A stretch of DNA of 64,000 nt from Bacteriovorax stolpii. GTDB lineage: Bacteria; Bdellovibrionota; Bacteriovoracia; Bacteriovoracales; Bacteriovoracaceae. This document shows, piece by piece, positions 34,940 to 43,063 of this stretch. Below the pieces are notes generated by a model. That model made no database searches. It worked only from the letters and a program-made list of their open reading frames with translations, and was not told where the DNA came from. The DNA is taken from NCBI GenBank assembly GCA_945883845.1, contig CAMCYI010000018.1, positions 1-64,000 of the forward strand, given 5' to 3'. Both the position numbers and the translations under genes were made by a program. Positions within the stretch are counted from its first letter, which is position 1; every line of letters starts with the position of its first letter.

Positions 34940-35200
34940 CAGTGGAACTTTAAGTTCTGCAGGTTAGCTTGTTTCTATCCGGGAGGGTTTTTGCATGGAT
35001 GTATCCGAGGAGAGAGATGACTACTTTTTCAACCTGCCGTCATCTCTCGGGTCTTCGGATCCCAGAGTGCGAACCGAATGAGCTCCACTCTGTCCTTTCA
35101 TTTTAGCACAGTGAGGTTTATACGAAAGTGCTAAAAGGGTTCGGGTCACTGCCACCGGTGGTAGTGAAAAAGGTCCGGGTTACTTGAGCCAGCGGAAGTG
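34940..35200. ncRNA. Hairpin-rich intergenic region, candidate structured RNA
   Basis: The 305-base gap between two convergent genes has no credible reading frame but several long perfect stems. They are: a 10-bp stem 35012-35021/35039-35048 enclosed by 6 bp 35003-35008/35055-35060; 7 bp 35063-35069/35086-35092; 9 bp 35101-35109/35128-35136; and 10 bp (one G-U) 35147-35156/35157-35166. The loop of the first stem (35031-35037) is complementary to 34959-34965 over 7 bases, a possible pseudoknot. Strand cannot be decided. It does not show RNase P, tmRNA, SRP or riboswitch core motifs. Confidence 0.45.
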
Positions 35201-35205
35201 AAAAG

Positions 35206-36201
35206 CTAAACCACTTCAATAATTAAATGCTGAATATTAAACTGACGCTGAATGAAATCCCGATAGTCAGACGATGAGCGAAGAACATCATTCTTCCGAA
35301 TGATAATCTCACAACCAACCTGCCCCGGAGAAAGTTTCCAGAGATGGATATCCAGAACCTTGGATCCATCTTCTTCAAGACTTTTTACAAGATTATCCCG
35401 ATCAATCGTTCCATCATGAGCATCAAGAAGATCCATTCCACTCTGACGAATCAATCCCAGCGACCATTTCAAAACCACGAGACCGCCGAGAACTCCCACT
35501 GCCGGATCAAGCCAGGTCCATCCCTGCCACATGCCCAGGAGAAGTGCGAGAATCGCTAAAACTGAAGTCATCGCGTCCGTCAGAATATGTACATAGGCAC
35601 TCTCGTGATTGTGATCATGAGCATGTCCATGACTATGTGAATGTGAATGTGAATGTGAATGGGCCGCGGCCTGAGGCTTTGGACTCAATCGTGATTTACC
35701 ATGATCGCAATTTTCACCGTGAACGTGCTCACGCTTATCTTCTATATTCGGAGCAGCACCTTCACCTTGGTGAAGAATCATCGCACAGACGAGATTGACG
35801 ATAAGTCCTGCTACAGCAACCCACAGGGCCTCAGAATAATGTATGGCGCGCTGATCAACAAAACGCACCATGCTTTCCACAATCATCGAACCGGCAATGA
35901 AAAGAAGAAGAAGTGAACTTGTGTAACCACCGAGTGAAAGAATCTTTCCTCCTCCAAATGTGAAGGAAGCCTTAAAACGCGGATGACGATAAAGATAATA
36001 AACAACCAGAGAAAGAAAAAGGGCAACAGTGTGTGAGGCCATGTGCCAGCCGTCAGCAAGTAATGCCATAGAACCAGACCAGTACCCAACAGAAACCTCA
36101 ACCACCATCGTCACAAGCGTAATGATGGTAACCCATTTCGTTTTCTGTTCGTTAGCGAGAAAATTCCCGGTGTCTTTCCCGTGAATAGCACAATTTTCCA
36201 T
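35206..36201 (-). CDS. Cation diffusion facilitator with His-rich loop (DmeF-like Co/Ni/Zn efflux)
   Basis: A 331-residue CDF transporter with six membrane helices. SMALLADGWHMASHTVALFL carries the metal-site D and H in helix 2 in the form typical of DmeF, and ILTDAMTSVLAILALLLG supplies the helix 5 site. Between helices 4 and 5 is a very His-rich loop of alternating His-Ser pairs, then HGHAHDHNHES. It exports divalent metal ions from cytoplasm by proton exchange. The C-terminal ~75 residues form the cytoplasmic ferredoxin-like domain. Start at 36201 from AGGAG 5 bases ahead; an ATG six codons earlier is less likely. Confidence 0.88.
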   Translation of the reverse strand: MENCAIHGKDTGNFLANEQKTKWVTIITLVTMVVEVSVGYWSGSMALLADGWHMASHTVALFLSLVVYYLYRHPRFKASFTFGGGKILSLGGYTSSLLLLFIAGSMIVESMVRFVDQRAIHYSEALWVAVAGLIVNLVCAMILHQGEGAAPNIEDKREHVHGENCDHGKSRLSPKPQAAAHSHSHSHSHSHGHAHDHNHESAYVHILTDAMTSVLAILALLLGMWQGWTWLDPAVGVLGGLVVLKWSLGLIRQSGMDLLDAHDGTIDRDNLVKSLEEDGSKVLDIHLWKLSPGQVGCEIIIRKNDVLRSSSDYRDFIQRQFNIQHLIIEVV

Positions 36202-36228
36202 AAGATCTCCTGCCATCATTTTACAAAC

Positions 36229-37092
36229 TCACTCACTCTTCTTCAAAACCTTTGACGAGAATAAATCCAGAAGGCCAGAGCTCGCACCACCTATAATCAA
36301 GGCCATGGCCACCAATGTGCGCGTACCGAAGGGTTCGCCCCCGAAAAACACGAGACCCATGGTGGAAAGAATGGGAGTCAGGTAGGTCAAAGCACCAATT
36401 AATCTCGGATCCCCTTCTGCCAGAGCTTTGTCCCAGGTGTAGAACGCAATTCCAAATGGACCGAGTCCCATCAGGAGCAAAAGAAGTCCGTCACGGGGTT
36501 GAATATTGACTAAGGGCTCAATGGAAAAATGCACCAGAAAACATAAGACGCCTGCACCAAAACAAAATCCACCGATCGCCGCGAGCGGTGTTGGTGGAAG
36601 TTTCTTTTTACCGAGGGAATACAGTGGCCAGGTCCATGCTGCTGCAAACGCCAGAAGATAACCTTTCATGTCATCCGGCCTATAAGATGCACTCCCACTG
36701 ACGAGCACTACGCACCCGATGACGGCAAGAACTCCACCCAATACATGATGAATGCCGAGTTTTTTATCCGGAAAAAAAAGAGGTGTGAGAAGAACGAGCA
36801 AAAGCGGCCAGAGATAGTTAATGAGATTGGCCTCAACGGCCAGGGCATACCGGAAGGCATAAAATAAAAAGAAATGATATCCAAAATAGCCCAGTGTTCC
36901 CCAAATAAAAACCTTCCATCCAACGAAGATTTCACGAGGTTTCCTGAGCGAAAGAACACCTCCGAGAATAAACGCCACTCCCAGCTGATAAAACGGAGGC
37001 AAATGAATGAGAAGGCGACCGAAAGTGGCAAGACTCCCCCAAAGGAAAACGGTCAGTAGACCCAAAAGAAGAGACTTGTTTTTCGTGTTCAT
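36229..37092 (-). CDS. EamA/DMT-family exporter
   Basis: A 287-residue protein with ten predicted membrane helices, in two EamA repeats of five (first about residues 8-140, second about 150-280). Features include LLTVFLWGSLATFGRLL at the N-terminus and PLYSLGKKKL between the halves. Members export amino acids or other metabolites; the substrate cannot be read from sequence. It is 27 bases upstream of the CDF gene in the same direction and divergent from the GNAT gene. Confidence 0.85.
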   Translation of the reverse strand: MNTKNKSLLLGLLTVFLWGSLATFGRLLIHLPPFYQLGVAFILGGVLSLRKPREIFVGWKVFIWGTLGYFGYHFFLFYAFRYALAVEANLINYLWPLLLVLLTPLFFPDKKLGIHHVLGGVLAVIGCVVLVSGSASYRPDDMKGYLLAFAAAWTWPLYSLGKKKLPPTPLAAIGGFCFGAGVLCFLVHFSIEPLVNIQPRDGLLLLLMGLGPFGIAFYTWDKALAEGDPRLIGALTYLTPILSTMGLVFFGGEPFGTRTLVAMALIIGGASSGLLDLFSSKVLKKSE

Positions 37093-37129
37093 GCTTTAAT
37101 CCTAGCGATTTTCACGATATTGTAAAAGG

Positions 37130-37645
37130 ATGATCGAGACATCCAGACTGACTCTGAGAATAGGCACTCTAGCCGATGCGGGGCCTATGCTGATACTGAA
37201 TAGTGATCCCGAAGTGGTTCGCTATACCGGAGATGCGATGCTTTTCTCACTTCAGGAATCAGAATCTGTGATACGCGAACGAATCATCCCGCAGTGGAAC
37301 AATTATAAAATGGGACGATTCACTACCCTGCTTAAAGATGGAACTTATATCGGCTGGTGTGGCCTGAGATTTTTTCCGGAAAGTAATGAAGTTGATCTCG
37401 GTTATCGCTTCATGAAAAAATTTTGGGGACAGGGATTCGCGACTGAAGCTTCACAAGCGACTTTAAAGTACGGTTTTGAAACTCTCAAGCTCGATCGCAT
37501 TGTTGCGAAAGCGATGCCCGACAATATCGGAAGCATCAAGGTCATGCAAAAGCTCGGCATGTCTTATCAGGGATACGTGAGCGATCCTACAGAGCCTCAT
37601 CCATTTGTGGTCTACCACATGCTCAGAAAAGATTTTAAACCATGA
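37130..37645 (+). CDS. GNAT acetyltransferase (RimJ/RimL type)
   Basis: A 171-residue N-acetyltransferase. The start TSRLTLRIGTLADAGPML is typical of the RimJ/RimL branch. The acetyl-CoA pyrophosphate loop is KKFWGQGFATEAS (~105-117), and NIGSIKVMQKLGM (~146-158) is the conserved region near the C-terminus. Substrate unknown; members act on ribosomal proteins or small molecules. It overlaps the next gene by 4 bases. Confidence 0.88.
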   Translation: MIETSRLTLRIGTLADAGPMLILNSDPEVVRYTGDAMLFSLQESESVIRERIIPQWNNYKMGRFTTLLKDGTYIGWCGLRFFPESNEVDLGYRFMKKFWGQGFATEASQATLKYGFETLKLDRIVAKAMPDNIGSIKVMQKLGMSYQGYVSDPTEPHPFVVYHMLRKDFKP

Positions 37646-38328
37646 GACGACTGATTGCTTTTTTGATTCTCTCCTTCGTGAAAACAATTTCCAGTATTCT
37701 CTGGCGTGCTGAATTTCACTGGATCGGTGATCCTCCTCTTGATCCATGGGAAAAAACCCGCATCATCGCCCTCATGAATCACACATCCCTCTATGAACCG
37801 ATTTATTCGCAGGCCTTTTCCTATCCATACCTCTGGCATCTCGCAGGTCATCTGAATGTTCCCGGTGCCGACATCACACTCAAGCGTCCTATTGTTGGAT
37901 TCTTCTGGAAGCTGATGGTTCCGAACATCATTTCTATCTCGAGAAAGAAAGATGACACCTGGACTCAGTACTTAAAAAGTATCCGCAATAATTCAGTCGT
38001 GATGATTGCTCCTGAAGGCCGGATGAAACGACCTAACGGACTTGATAAGCAAGGCCGTCCGATGTCTGTCAGAGGTGGCCTCTATGACATCATCGATTCT
38101 ATCGGATCCGGCGGACTGATGTTATGCCTCTCAGGTGGACTTCATCACGTTCAGAAACCAGGCCAGACATTTCCGACACCATTTAAAACGATCCGAATGA
38201 ATCTTTGCTACATTGATATTGAAAGTTATCTGAAAGAATTTCCGGCCGATGCTCGCGAGAGAAGAATCGCTCTCGTTCAGGATCTTCAGAGAAGACTTGA
38301 AAATGATTGTCCTAAACCACTAGCTTAA
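37642..38328 (+). CDS. Lysophospholipid acyltransferase-family protein
   Basis: A 228-residue PlsC-like acyltransferase. Block I is NHTSLYEP with H47 and E52, so the usual HX4D is HX4E, as in a minority of the family. Block III is APEGRMKRPNG (~130-140). An N-terminal hydrophobic helix (residues 3-20) could anchor it. It probably acylates a lysophospholipid or similar acceptor at the inner membrane. It overlaps the GNAT gene at the start and the convergent methyltransferase gene by 9 bases at the end. Confidence 0.83.
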   Translation: MRRLIAFLILSFVKTISSILWRAEFHWIGDPPLDPWEKTRIIALMNHTSLYEPIYSQAFSYPYLWHLAGHLNVPGADITLKRPIVGFFWKLMVPNIISISRKKDDTWTQYLKSIRNNSVVMIAPEGRMKRPNGLDKQGRPMSVRGGLYDIIDSIGSGGLMLCLSGGLHHVQKPGQTFPTPFKTIRMNLCYIDIESYLKEFPADARERRIALVQDLQRRLENDCPKPLA

Positions 38329-39009
38329 ATAAATGGCGAAATTTTCTTTTCGAATAACCGGTTTTACATCCGAGAGCCATGGATATTCAAGATCGACCAA
38401 AGCGCGTGTTCCTTTTCCACGGGCAATCAGAGCAAATTTTTTGTCACTGAGTTCACCGAGTTGATTAAGAATTTTTCGGATATGTGAAACCTCACCAAAG
38501 TCGTAGATAAAATAAACTTGCGCTTCCGGCATGACAAAAAAATCGGATGTTAAATCCTGAACAAGAAGTTCTGCGTTCATATTGTATTTTTGATAGATCC
38601 GGTTTCCTTCCTCTACCCGCTCAGAAACAAGTTCATGGCCCGTAAAATTTATTTCAGGATCTAAAGCATGAAGAAAAATTCCCATCCTTCCATAGCCTGC
38701 TCCAAGATCGATAACTTTTTTAACTCCACTGAGTGAGATGAGCTCAAACATTTCCCGGATTTCATCATAGGGGGTCTGAAGCATCTGGTGATCAAGTCCC
38801 ACCCACGTCTGGCTTCCCCCATGAATCCCCTGGCCCAGACTCCATAGGTGGCCGTCGGGTCTCACACTTTTGGCCCGATCAAGCAATCTCTGTTCAATCG
38901 CTGGAATATCAAATTCCAGGAGCTCATCAAGCTTCCTTGAATGCTCTTCCCGGGAGGAGCGATCTGTTCCGGGAGAGCGAAAAATATCCAGAGACCACAA
39001 AAATTCCAT
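38320..39009 (-). CDS. SAM-dependent methyltransferase
   Basis: A 229-residue class I methyltransferase. The SAM-binding motif I is VIDLGAGYGRMGIFLHAL (~98-115), followed by the acidic end of strand 2 in FTGHELVSERV. A ~90-residue N-terminal helical region with basic and Glu residues precedes it. The substrate is unknown. It is convergent with the acyltransferase gene and divergent from phhA. Confidence 0.8.
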   Translation of the reverse strand: MEFLWSLDIFRSPGTDRSSREEHSRKLDELLEFDIPAIEQRLLDRAKSVRPDGHLWSLGQGIHGGSQTWVGLDHQMLQTPYDEIREMFELISLSGVKKVIDLGAGYGRMGIFLHALDPEINFTGHELVSERVEEGNRIYQKYNMNAELLVQDLTSDFFVMPEAQVYFIYDFGEVSHIRKILNQLGELSDKKFALIARGKGTRALVDLEYPWLSDVKPVIRKENFAIYLS

Positions 39010-39095
39010 ATTACCGGGACCCTAGCAGAGAATATTTTACAATTCCAGCACCATAGAAGCCGTTTCTCATCTAAAATCCGAAGCGGAGCTCTTTC

Positions 39096-39890
39096 ATGAA
39101 AACAGTTTATATCTCCAAGCAACAGGATCCTCAGACCGGTCTCATCCACTGGACCGATGCTGAAAATAAAACCTGGAATGCCTTGATCACCCGGCAGAAC
39201 GAGGCCGTGAAGACACGCGCGTGCCCGGAATTTCTGGAAGGACTTGATCGCATTCGCTTTCCCGAAGACCGCGTTCCCCAGCACACAGAGATCAATGCCC
39301 GCCTCAAAAATTTCACCGGCTGGGAAGTAGAAGTTGTGCCGGCTCTCATTCCTGCCAAAGATTTTTTCACACTTCTCGCAAATAAAAAATTTCCTGCTGC
39401 AAGTTTTATCCGTACTCCGGAAGAACTCGACTACATTCAGGAGCCGGATATTTTTCACGAGTTCTATGGCCACGTTCCGCTTCTCACTTTCCCTGAGTAC
39501 GCCAATTTCATGGAAGAATTCGGGAAGCTCGCACTCTCAATTTCCCCGAAAGATCGCAGACGTCTCTTTCGCGTGTTCTGGTTTACCATTGAGTTCGGAC
39601 TTCTCCGGACGGATAAGGGCATCCGTGCCTACGGTGGAGGAATGCTTTCTTCTATTCACGAAACTGTTTATTCAGTCGAAAGTGATATCGCCAAGAGAGC
39701 ACCTTTCGATGCCCTGACCGCCCTTCGCACTCCCTACAGAATCGACATCCCACAGCCGCTTTATTATGTTCTTAATAGTTTTCAAGATCTTTTTAAAATT
39801 CTCGATCAGGACCTCATCGGACTGCTGGAAGAATCTAAAACTCTTGGAGATTTCGAGCCATTGTTCGAACCTGCCGGCGAAGAACTTTAA
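39096..39890 (+). CDS. phhA: Phenylalanine-4-hydroxylase
   Basis: Pterin- and iron-dependent aromatic amino acid hydroxylase that turns phenylalanine into tyrosine. The iron ligands are H121 and H126 in DIFHEFYGHVPLL and E166 in FTIEFGLL. The pterin/substrate region GIRAYGGGMLSSIHETVYS follows. At 264 residues it has the bacterial catalytic-domain-only form. No pterin-4a-carbinolamine dehydratase gene is next to it. It may feed tyrosine degradation or supply tyrosine for the isonitrile locus 20 kb away; the latter is only a thought. Confidence 0.94.
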   Translation: MKTVYISKQQDPQTGLIHWTDAENKTWNALITRQNEAVKTRACPEFLEGLDRIRFPEDRVPQHTEINARLKNFTGWEVEVVPALIPAKDFFTLLANKKFPAASFIRTPEELDYIQEPDIFHEFYGHVPLLTFPEYANFMEEFGKLALSISPKDRRRLFRVFWFTIEFGLLRTDKGIRAYGGGMLSSIHETVYSVESDIAKRAPFDALTALRTPYRIDIPQPLYYVLNSFQDLFKILDQDLIGLLEESKTLGDFEPLFEPAGEEL

Positions 39891-39978
39891 TTCAAACGAC
39901 TGTTCATTTCCGGGTAAACTTAACAGGTTCACGCATTAAGTCTTTTCCCCTAAGCACCTCCTTGATAAGTATGCATCA

Positions 39979-41499
39979 ATGACTAAAGAAGTAATTCTCT
40001 ATATTTTCCTGTTCCTCCTAGGAACGACTGTTATCAACTTCGCGGTTGCGATCATTGCGCGTATCAAGACCGGTCACAAACAATTCAACCTTCTGATCCT
40101 TTACTGGTTCAGCTTGTTTCTCATGTTCGGTGCCATCGCTAATCTCGGTGCCAATGAAACCCAGATTGCCTTCGCCTATTTTTTCCAGTTTGTTCCATCG
40201 ATCATCATCACTTTCATGCTCCGAAATTCCATCGGCATCAAAACTAGCATGAAGTATTTCTGCTCGTGGCAGATTGCCGGAATGGCCGCATCTACCTATT
40301 TGCTTCTTTATACAAATGCAGGATTTACCATCTCTCTTTTGCCAGTGACGTTCTCAACAGCTCTGCCATTCTTCTCTCCGACATGGATCACACTTTTTTC
40401 AGCTCGCCGAAAGTCAGTGAACTGGGTTGAGAAGGCGATGGGTCTCATGTTCATCACGGCGATCGTGAACCACTTTAATTACGCTTTTTTCAGACTTGAT
40501 CCGGACAATGCGTGGTGGGGCTGGTCTTTTTGTATTGCCCAGTACCAGCTCCTTTCTGTTTTCCTACCGCTCCTGATCAGCTACCGCAGGGAAGAGCAGG
40601 AAAAAGAAAACCTCCGGCTTGCTCTCGAGAAGATCTCCGGCGCCGTCAGTATTCCTGTTATCCCAAATGCAGATGATCTCTATCGCGAACTTGATCATCA
40701 GATTGCGCAAAAAGAAGAACTCTTCACTAAACTTCATGCGACAAATATCAGGCTCGAAGATGAACAGGAAATGAATGAAATGCTCATTCGTACCATCTCT
40801 CATGATTTGGTAAATCCTCTGACAGTCGTAAATGGATACGTGTCGATGATCCAGAGTAATCTTATTCAGCCGGAAGAGTTTCCTAAAATTCATCAGAAAA
40901 TCAAAATGAATCTGGATGTCGCGGCCAATATGATCGACAGGATTCGCAACGCCATCGTGAACCGGACGCAGGCAAGTTTACTCTCAGTTTCTGATGTTTC
41001 TCTGGATGACGTCATTCACGGGCTCATTGAGAGTTTCGATACTCGTCTTCGTGAGAAGAACCTGACGATAAAATTTTTGAACCATGATCCATTGCTCAAA
41101 GTCCGCGCAGAAGCGCATGCCCTCTCCGAACACGTTCTTTCCAACATTCTTTCTAATGCCATCAAGTTTTCTTTTGAGAATACTTCCATCGTGATTTCGA
41201 TCCGGGAGGAAAATGATCTTGTTCACATCTCTGTGAGGGATCACGGCACAGGGATCGAAAAAGATCGACTCCAAAAACGGGTTCTCACAACGACATCCGA
41301 TACAAATGGTGAAACGGGAACAGGACTTGGACTTGTCGTCATGGGTTACTTCGTCCGCAAATTTGAGGGATCATTTAACATCACCTCAGAGACCGAAGGT
41401 ATGAAAAGAGGAACTACTTTGACCATCACTCTTAAGAAATCATCAGCGATTCATCCGATCCCCATATCGATCTTTGAAACTGGCCAATATTATAACTAA
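39979..41499 (+). CDS. Membrane sensor histidine kinase
   Basis: A 506-residue kinase. Residues 1-210 hold about seven membrane helices with no large outer loop, so the signal is likely sensed in or near the membrane. A short coiled coil (~212-260) leads to the HisKA domain with the phospho-acceptor H275 (TISHDLVNPL). The HATPase domain has N-box ILSNAIKFS, G1 DHGTGIEKD and G2 GETGTGLGL. It is 151 bases upstream of the acyltransferase/diiron/OmpR genes on the same strand and could be the receptor for them. Confidence 0.9.
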   Translation: MTKEVILYIFLFLLGTTVINFAVAIIARIKTGHKQFNLLILYWFSLFLMFGAIANLGANETQIAFAYFFQFVPSIIITFMLRNSIGIKTSMKYFCSWQIAGMAASTYLLLYTNAGFTISLLPVTFSTALPFFSPTWITLFSARRKSVNWVEKAMGLMFITAIVNHFNYAFFRLDPDNAWWGWSFCIAQYQLLSVFLPLLISYRREEQEKENLRLALEKISGAVSIPVIPNADDLYRELDHQIAQKEELFTKLHATNIRLEDEQEMNEMLIRTISHDLVNPLTVVNGYVSMIQSNLIQPEEFPKIHQKIKMNLDVAANMIDRIRNAIVNRTQASLLSVSDVSLDDVIHGLIESFDTRLREKNLTIKFLNHDPLLKVRAEAHALSEHVLSNILSNAIKFSFENTSIVISIREENDLVHISVRDHGTGIEKDRLQKRVLTTTSDTNGETGTGLGLVVMGYFVRKFEGSFNITSETEGMKRGTTLTITLKKSSAIHPIPISIFETGQYYN

Positions 41500-41575
41500 G
41501 TCGTCTTAACATATTTAAAAAAAATCTTAATGTTCTTAACACGTCAATGATGTTTCGAGTCTTTATCCCTCCTTA

Positions 41576-41593
41576 TATTAATCCTAATTAATA
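41576..41593. promoter_or_regulatory. Palindrome ahead of the acyltransferase-like gene
   Basis: Perfect 7-base inverted repeat TATTAAT-CCTA-ATTAATA, 57 bases before the start at 41651, with a -10-like TAATAT 18 bases beyond it. This would suit repressor or activator binding near the promoter of the three-gene run, perhaps by its own OmpR-type regulator. Motif evidence only. Confidence 0.35.
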
Positions 41594-41650
41594 TTTTTTC
41601 CGTCACGATAATATCCTTGTTCTCCTTAAAACACATTCACGAGGAATTTC

Positions 41651-42370
41651 ATGGAAGCCTGGATCGATGACGTGTCATTTTATCTTATGCCCTCTCGTCA
41701 CCCCTTGAAAGGATATGAAAAACAATATACCGAAGCCTACAGTGTCTGGCGTGCGGCCTGGGAGAAGTTCTACACCGATCTTAAAATTGAACAACCCCTG
41801 AACTCCGATCCCTTCTGTGTGACAGATGAAGTGGGGGCCATTTACTATAAGGGCGAGTGTGTTGCGGTTGTGTGCTTCACTCATGGCGATCTGGGGGGCC
41901 AGTATCCGATGAAAGACTGCCAGTGGTTCCGTTCATGGACTCCGGCCGCGATGGAAAAAATCTCAACGATCTCCAGAAACTGTATCATCTGCTCACAATT
42001 TTCAGTTTCACCAAAATTTGCAGGAAGAGACCAGGTCACGCGCTGGAAGGATGTCCTGACTCTGTATGTATACCTGCGCTTTGAAAATTCCGATGCCGGA
42101 GTCATGGCGGGTCATCTGAACGGAACAAAGGGCATGGTTAAAACCAGTGGAGGTGATCATGGTGCTACCGTTCTTGAGTCAGATCACGAGCTCATCCTCC
42201 ATGGCATTCCGCTAAACTCTCAGCTCGTCGCTTACGAACGCGAAGGACTGGCGAACCTCTGGGAAGCTAAAAATTTAAGATCTCACTGCGATCACTTGTG
42301 GTCGCGGCTGATTCATCTTTCTGATTTCCACGCTAACCATATGATCGTACCCCTTCGTAAAGCTGCTTAA
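41651..42370 (+). CDS. GNAT-fold acyltransferase-like protein, possibly N-acyl amino acid synthase-like
   Basis: A 239-residue protein not firmly assigned. The order of elements resembles autoinducer-synthase or FeeM-type GNAT folds. There is an N-terminal helix with EAYSVWRAAWEKFY, then an acidic strand pair (DPFCVTDEVGAIYYKGECVA). An ICSQFSVSPKFAGRDQ segment sits where acyl-carrier binding would be, and long helices follow. None of the strict LuxI residues are clear. No signal peptide. GAGGA lies 5 bases before the ATG. The tight coupling to a diiron oxidase-like gene suggests synthesis of a modified acyl compound; this is inference. Confidence 0.5.
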   Translation: MEAWIDDVSFYLMPSRHPLKGYEKQYTEAYSVWRAAWEKFYTDLKIEQPLNSDPFCVTDEVGAIYYKGECVAVVCFTHGDLGGQYPMKDCQWFRSWTPAAMEKISTISRNCIICSQFSVSPKFAGRDQVTRWKDVLTLYVYLRFENSDAGVMAGHLNGTKGMVKTSGGDHGATVLESDHELILHGIPLNSQLVAYEREGLANLWEAKNLRSHCDHLWSRLIHLSDFHANHMIVPLRKAA

Positions 42371-42383
42371 AAAGGATCACCCT

Positions 42384-43004
42384 ATGAATATCAAACACGA
42401 ACTCCAAATTCTTCTGTCGACTTTTGCTCATAACAATCGTCCGGAAGTTCTCAAAGACAGAGAGGCCTATGCCCAATGGCTCGCGCAGACTTATTATTTT
42501 GTTCGTCATTCAGTTCCTCTGCTGGGGTACGCCCTTCCTCACCTGAAAAACGACGGGCTAAAGCAGCGCTTCGGAAGTCACATGGGAGAGGAAGACAGAC
42601 ACGATCTGATGCTTTTAAAAGATCTCGAGAAGCTCGGCAGAAAAATCACAGAATTTCCAGAGTGGAGTCTGACACAAGGTTTCTATCAGAGTCAGTACTA
42701 CCGGATCCAGTTTGAAGGTGGGACATCATTTTTGGGATACATTCTTTTTCTTGAGGCCCTCGCCTCGGGCTGGGGAAAGGATGCTCACACTGCAGTAAAA
42801 TCTGTATTTCCGTCTGCTGCCCTCTTTTTGCGGGTACATTCAGAGGAAGACCCTGCCCACGTAGAAGAAGCACTAAATGCGATCGTAAAATTAGGGACGG
42901 AAGATCAAGAAATGATCTTCCGGAACATGCTTTATAGCGCAGAGATTTATCAAAATATCATTAACAAACTCTCTGAGGCAAAAGCAGGACGCAAAATTGC
43001 TTGA
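42384..43004 (+). CDS. Haem-oxygenase-like diiron protein (iron-containing redox enzyme family)
   Basis: A 206-residue all-helical protein of the TENA/PqqC/haem-oxygenase-like fold. Likely metal ligands: HSVPLLGYALPH (helix 1-2), GEEDRHDLMLLKDLEKLG (E and H, ~70-87), and HSEEDPAHVEEAL (~152-164). Such HDO enzymes use a diiron centre to desaturate, cleave or hydroxylate fatty acids or amino acids. It lies 13 bases after the acyltransferase-like gene and probably acts on the same molecule. Its stop overlaps a possible TTG start of the regulator gene. Confidence 0.7.
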   Translation: MNIKHELQILLSTFAHNNRPEVLKDREAYAQWLAQTYYFVRHSVPLLGYALPHLKNDGLKQRFGSHMGEEDRHDLMLLKDLEKLGRKITEFPEWSLTQGFYQSQYYRIQFEGGTSFLGYILFLEALASGWGKDAHTAVKSVFPSAALFLRVHSEEDPAHVEEALNAIVKLGTEDQEMIFRNMLYSAEIYQNIINKLSEAKAGRKIA

Positions 43005-43063
43005 ATACCTTTTCCCCACGCATGTTTGCAGATATGATGTTTAAAACAGATGTTGGGGGCAAG

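Noticed and set aside
34940..35200. RNase P, tmRNA or SRP RNA in the hairpin-rich gap
   Set aside because: A short match to CTTGAGCCAG of RNase P RNA was noticed, but the GAGGAAAGTCC and ACAGAA core elements are missing; there is no tRNA-like end or CCA for tmRNA, and no SRP GGAAG tetraloop domain.
35632..35660. Short tandem hexamer repeats, considered as CRISPR-like or satellite
   Set aside because: They are simply the codons of alternating His and Ser in the metal-transporter loop; there are no spacers.
38862..39473. 203-residue minus-strand frame
   Set aside because: It is antisense to phhA and the methyltransferase start; composition is Phe/Arg/Cys-rich as in shadows, while phhA shows clear motifs on the other strand.
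41651..42370. Direct call as LuxI-type homoserine lactone synthase
   Set aside because: The strictly conserved LuxI residues could not be found in order; only general GNAT-like features are seen, so a cautious name was kept.
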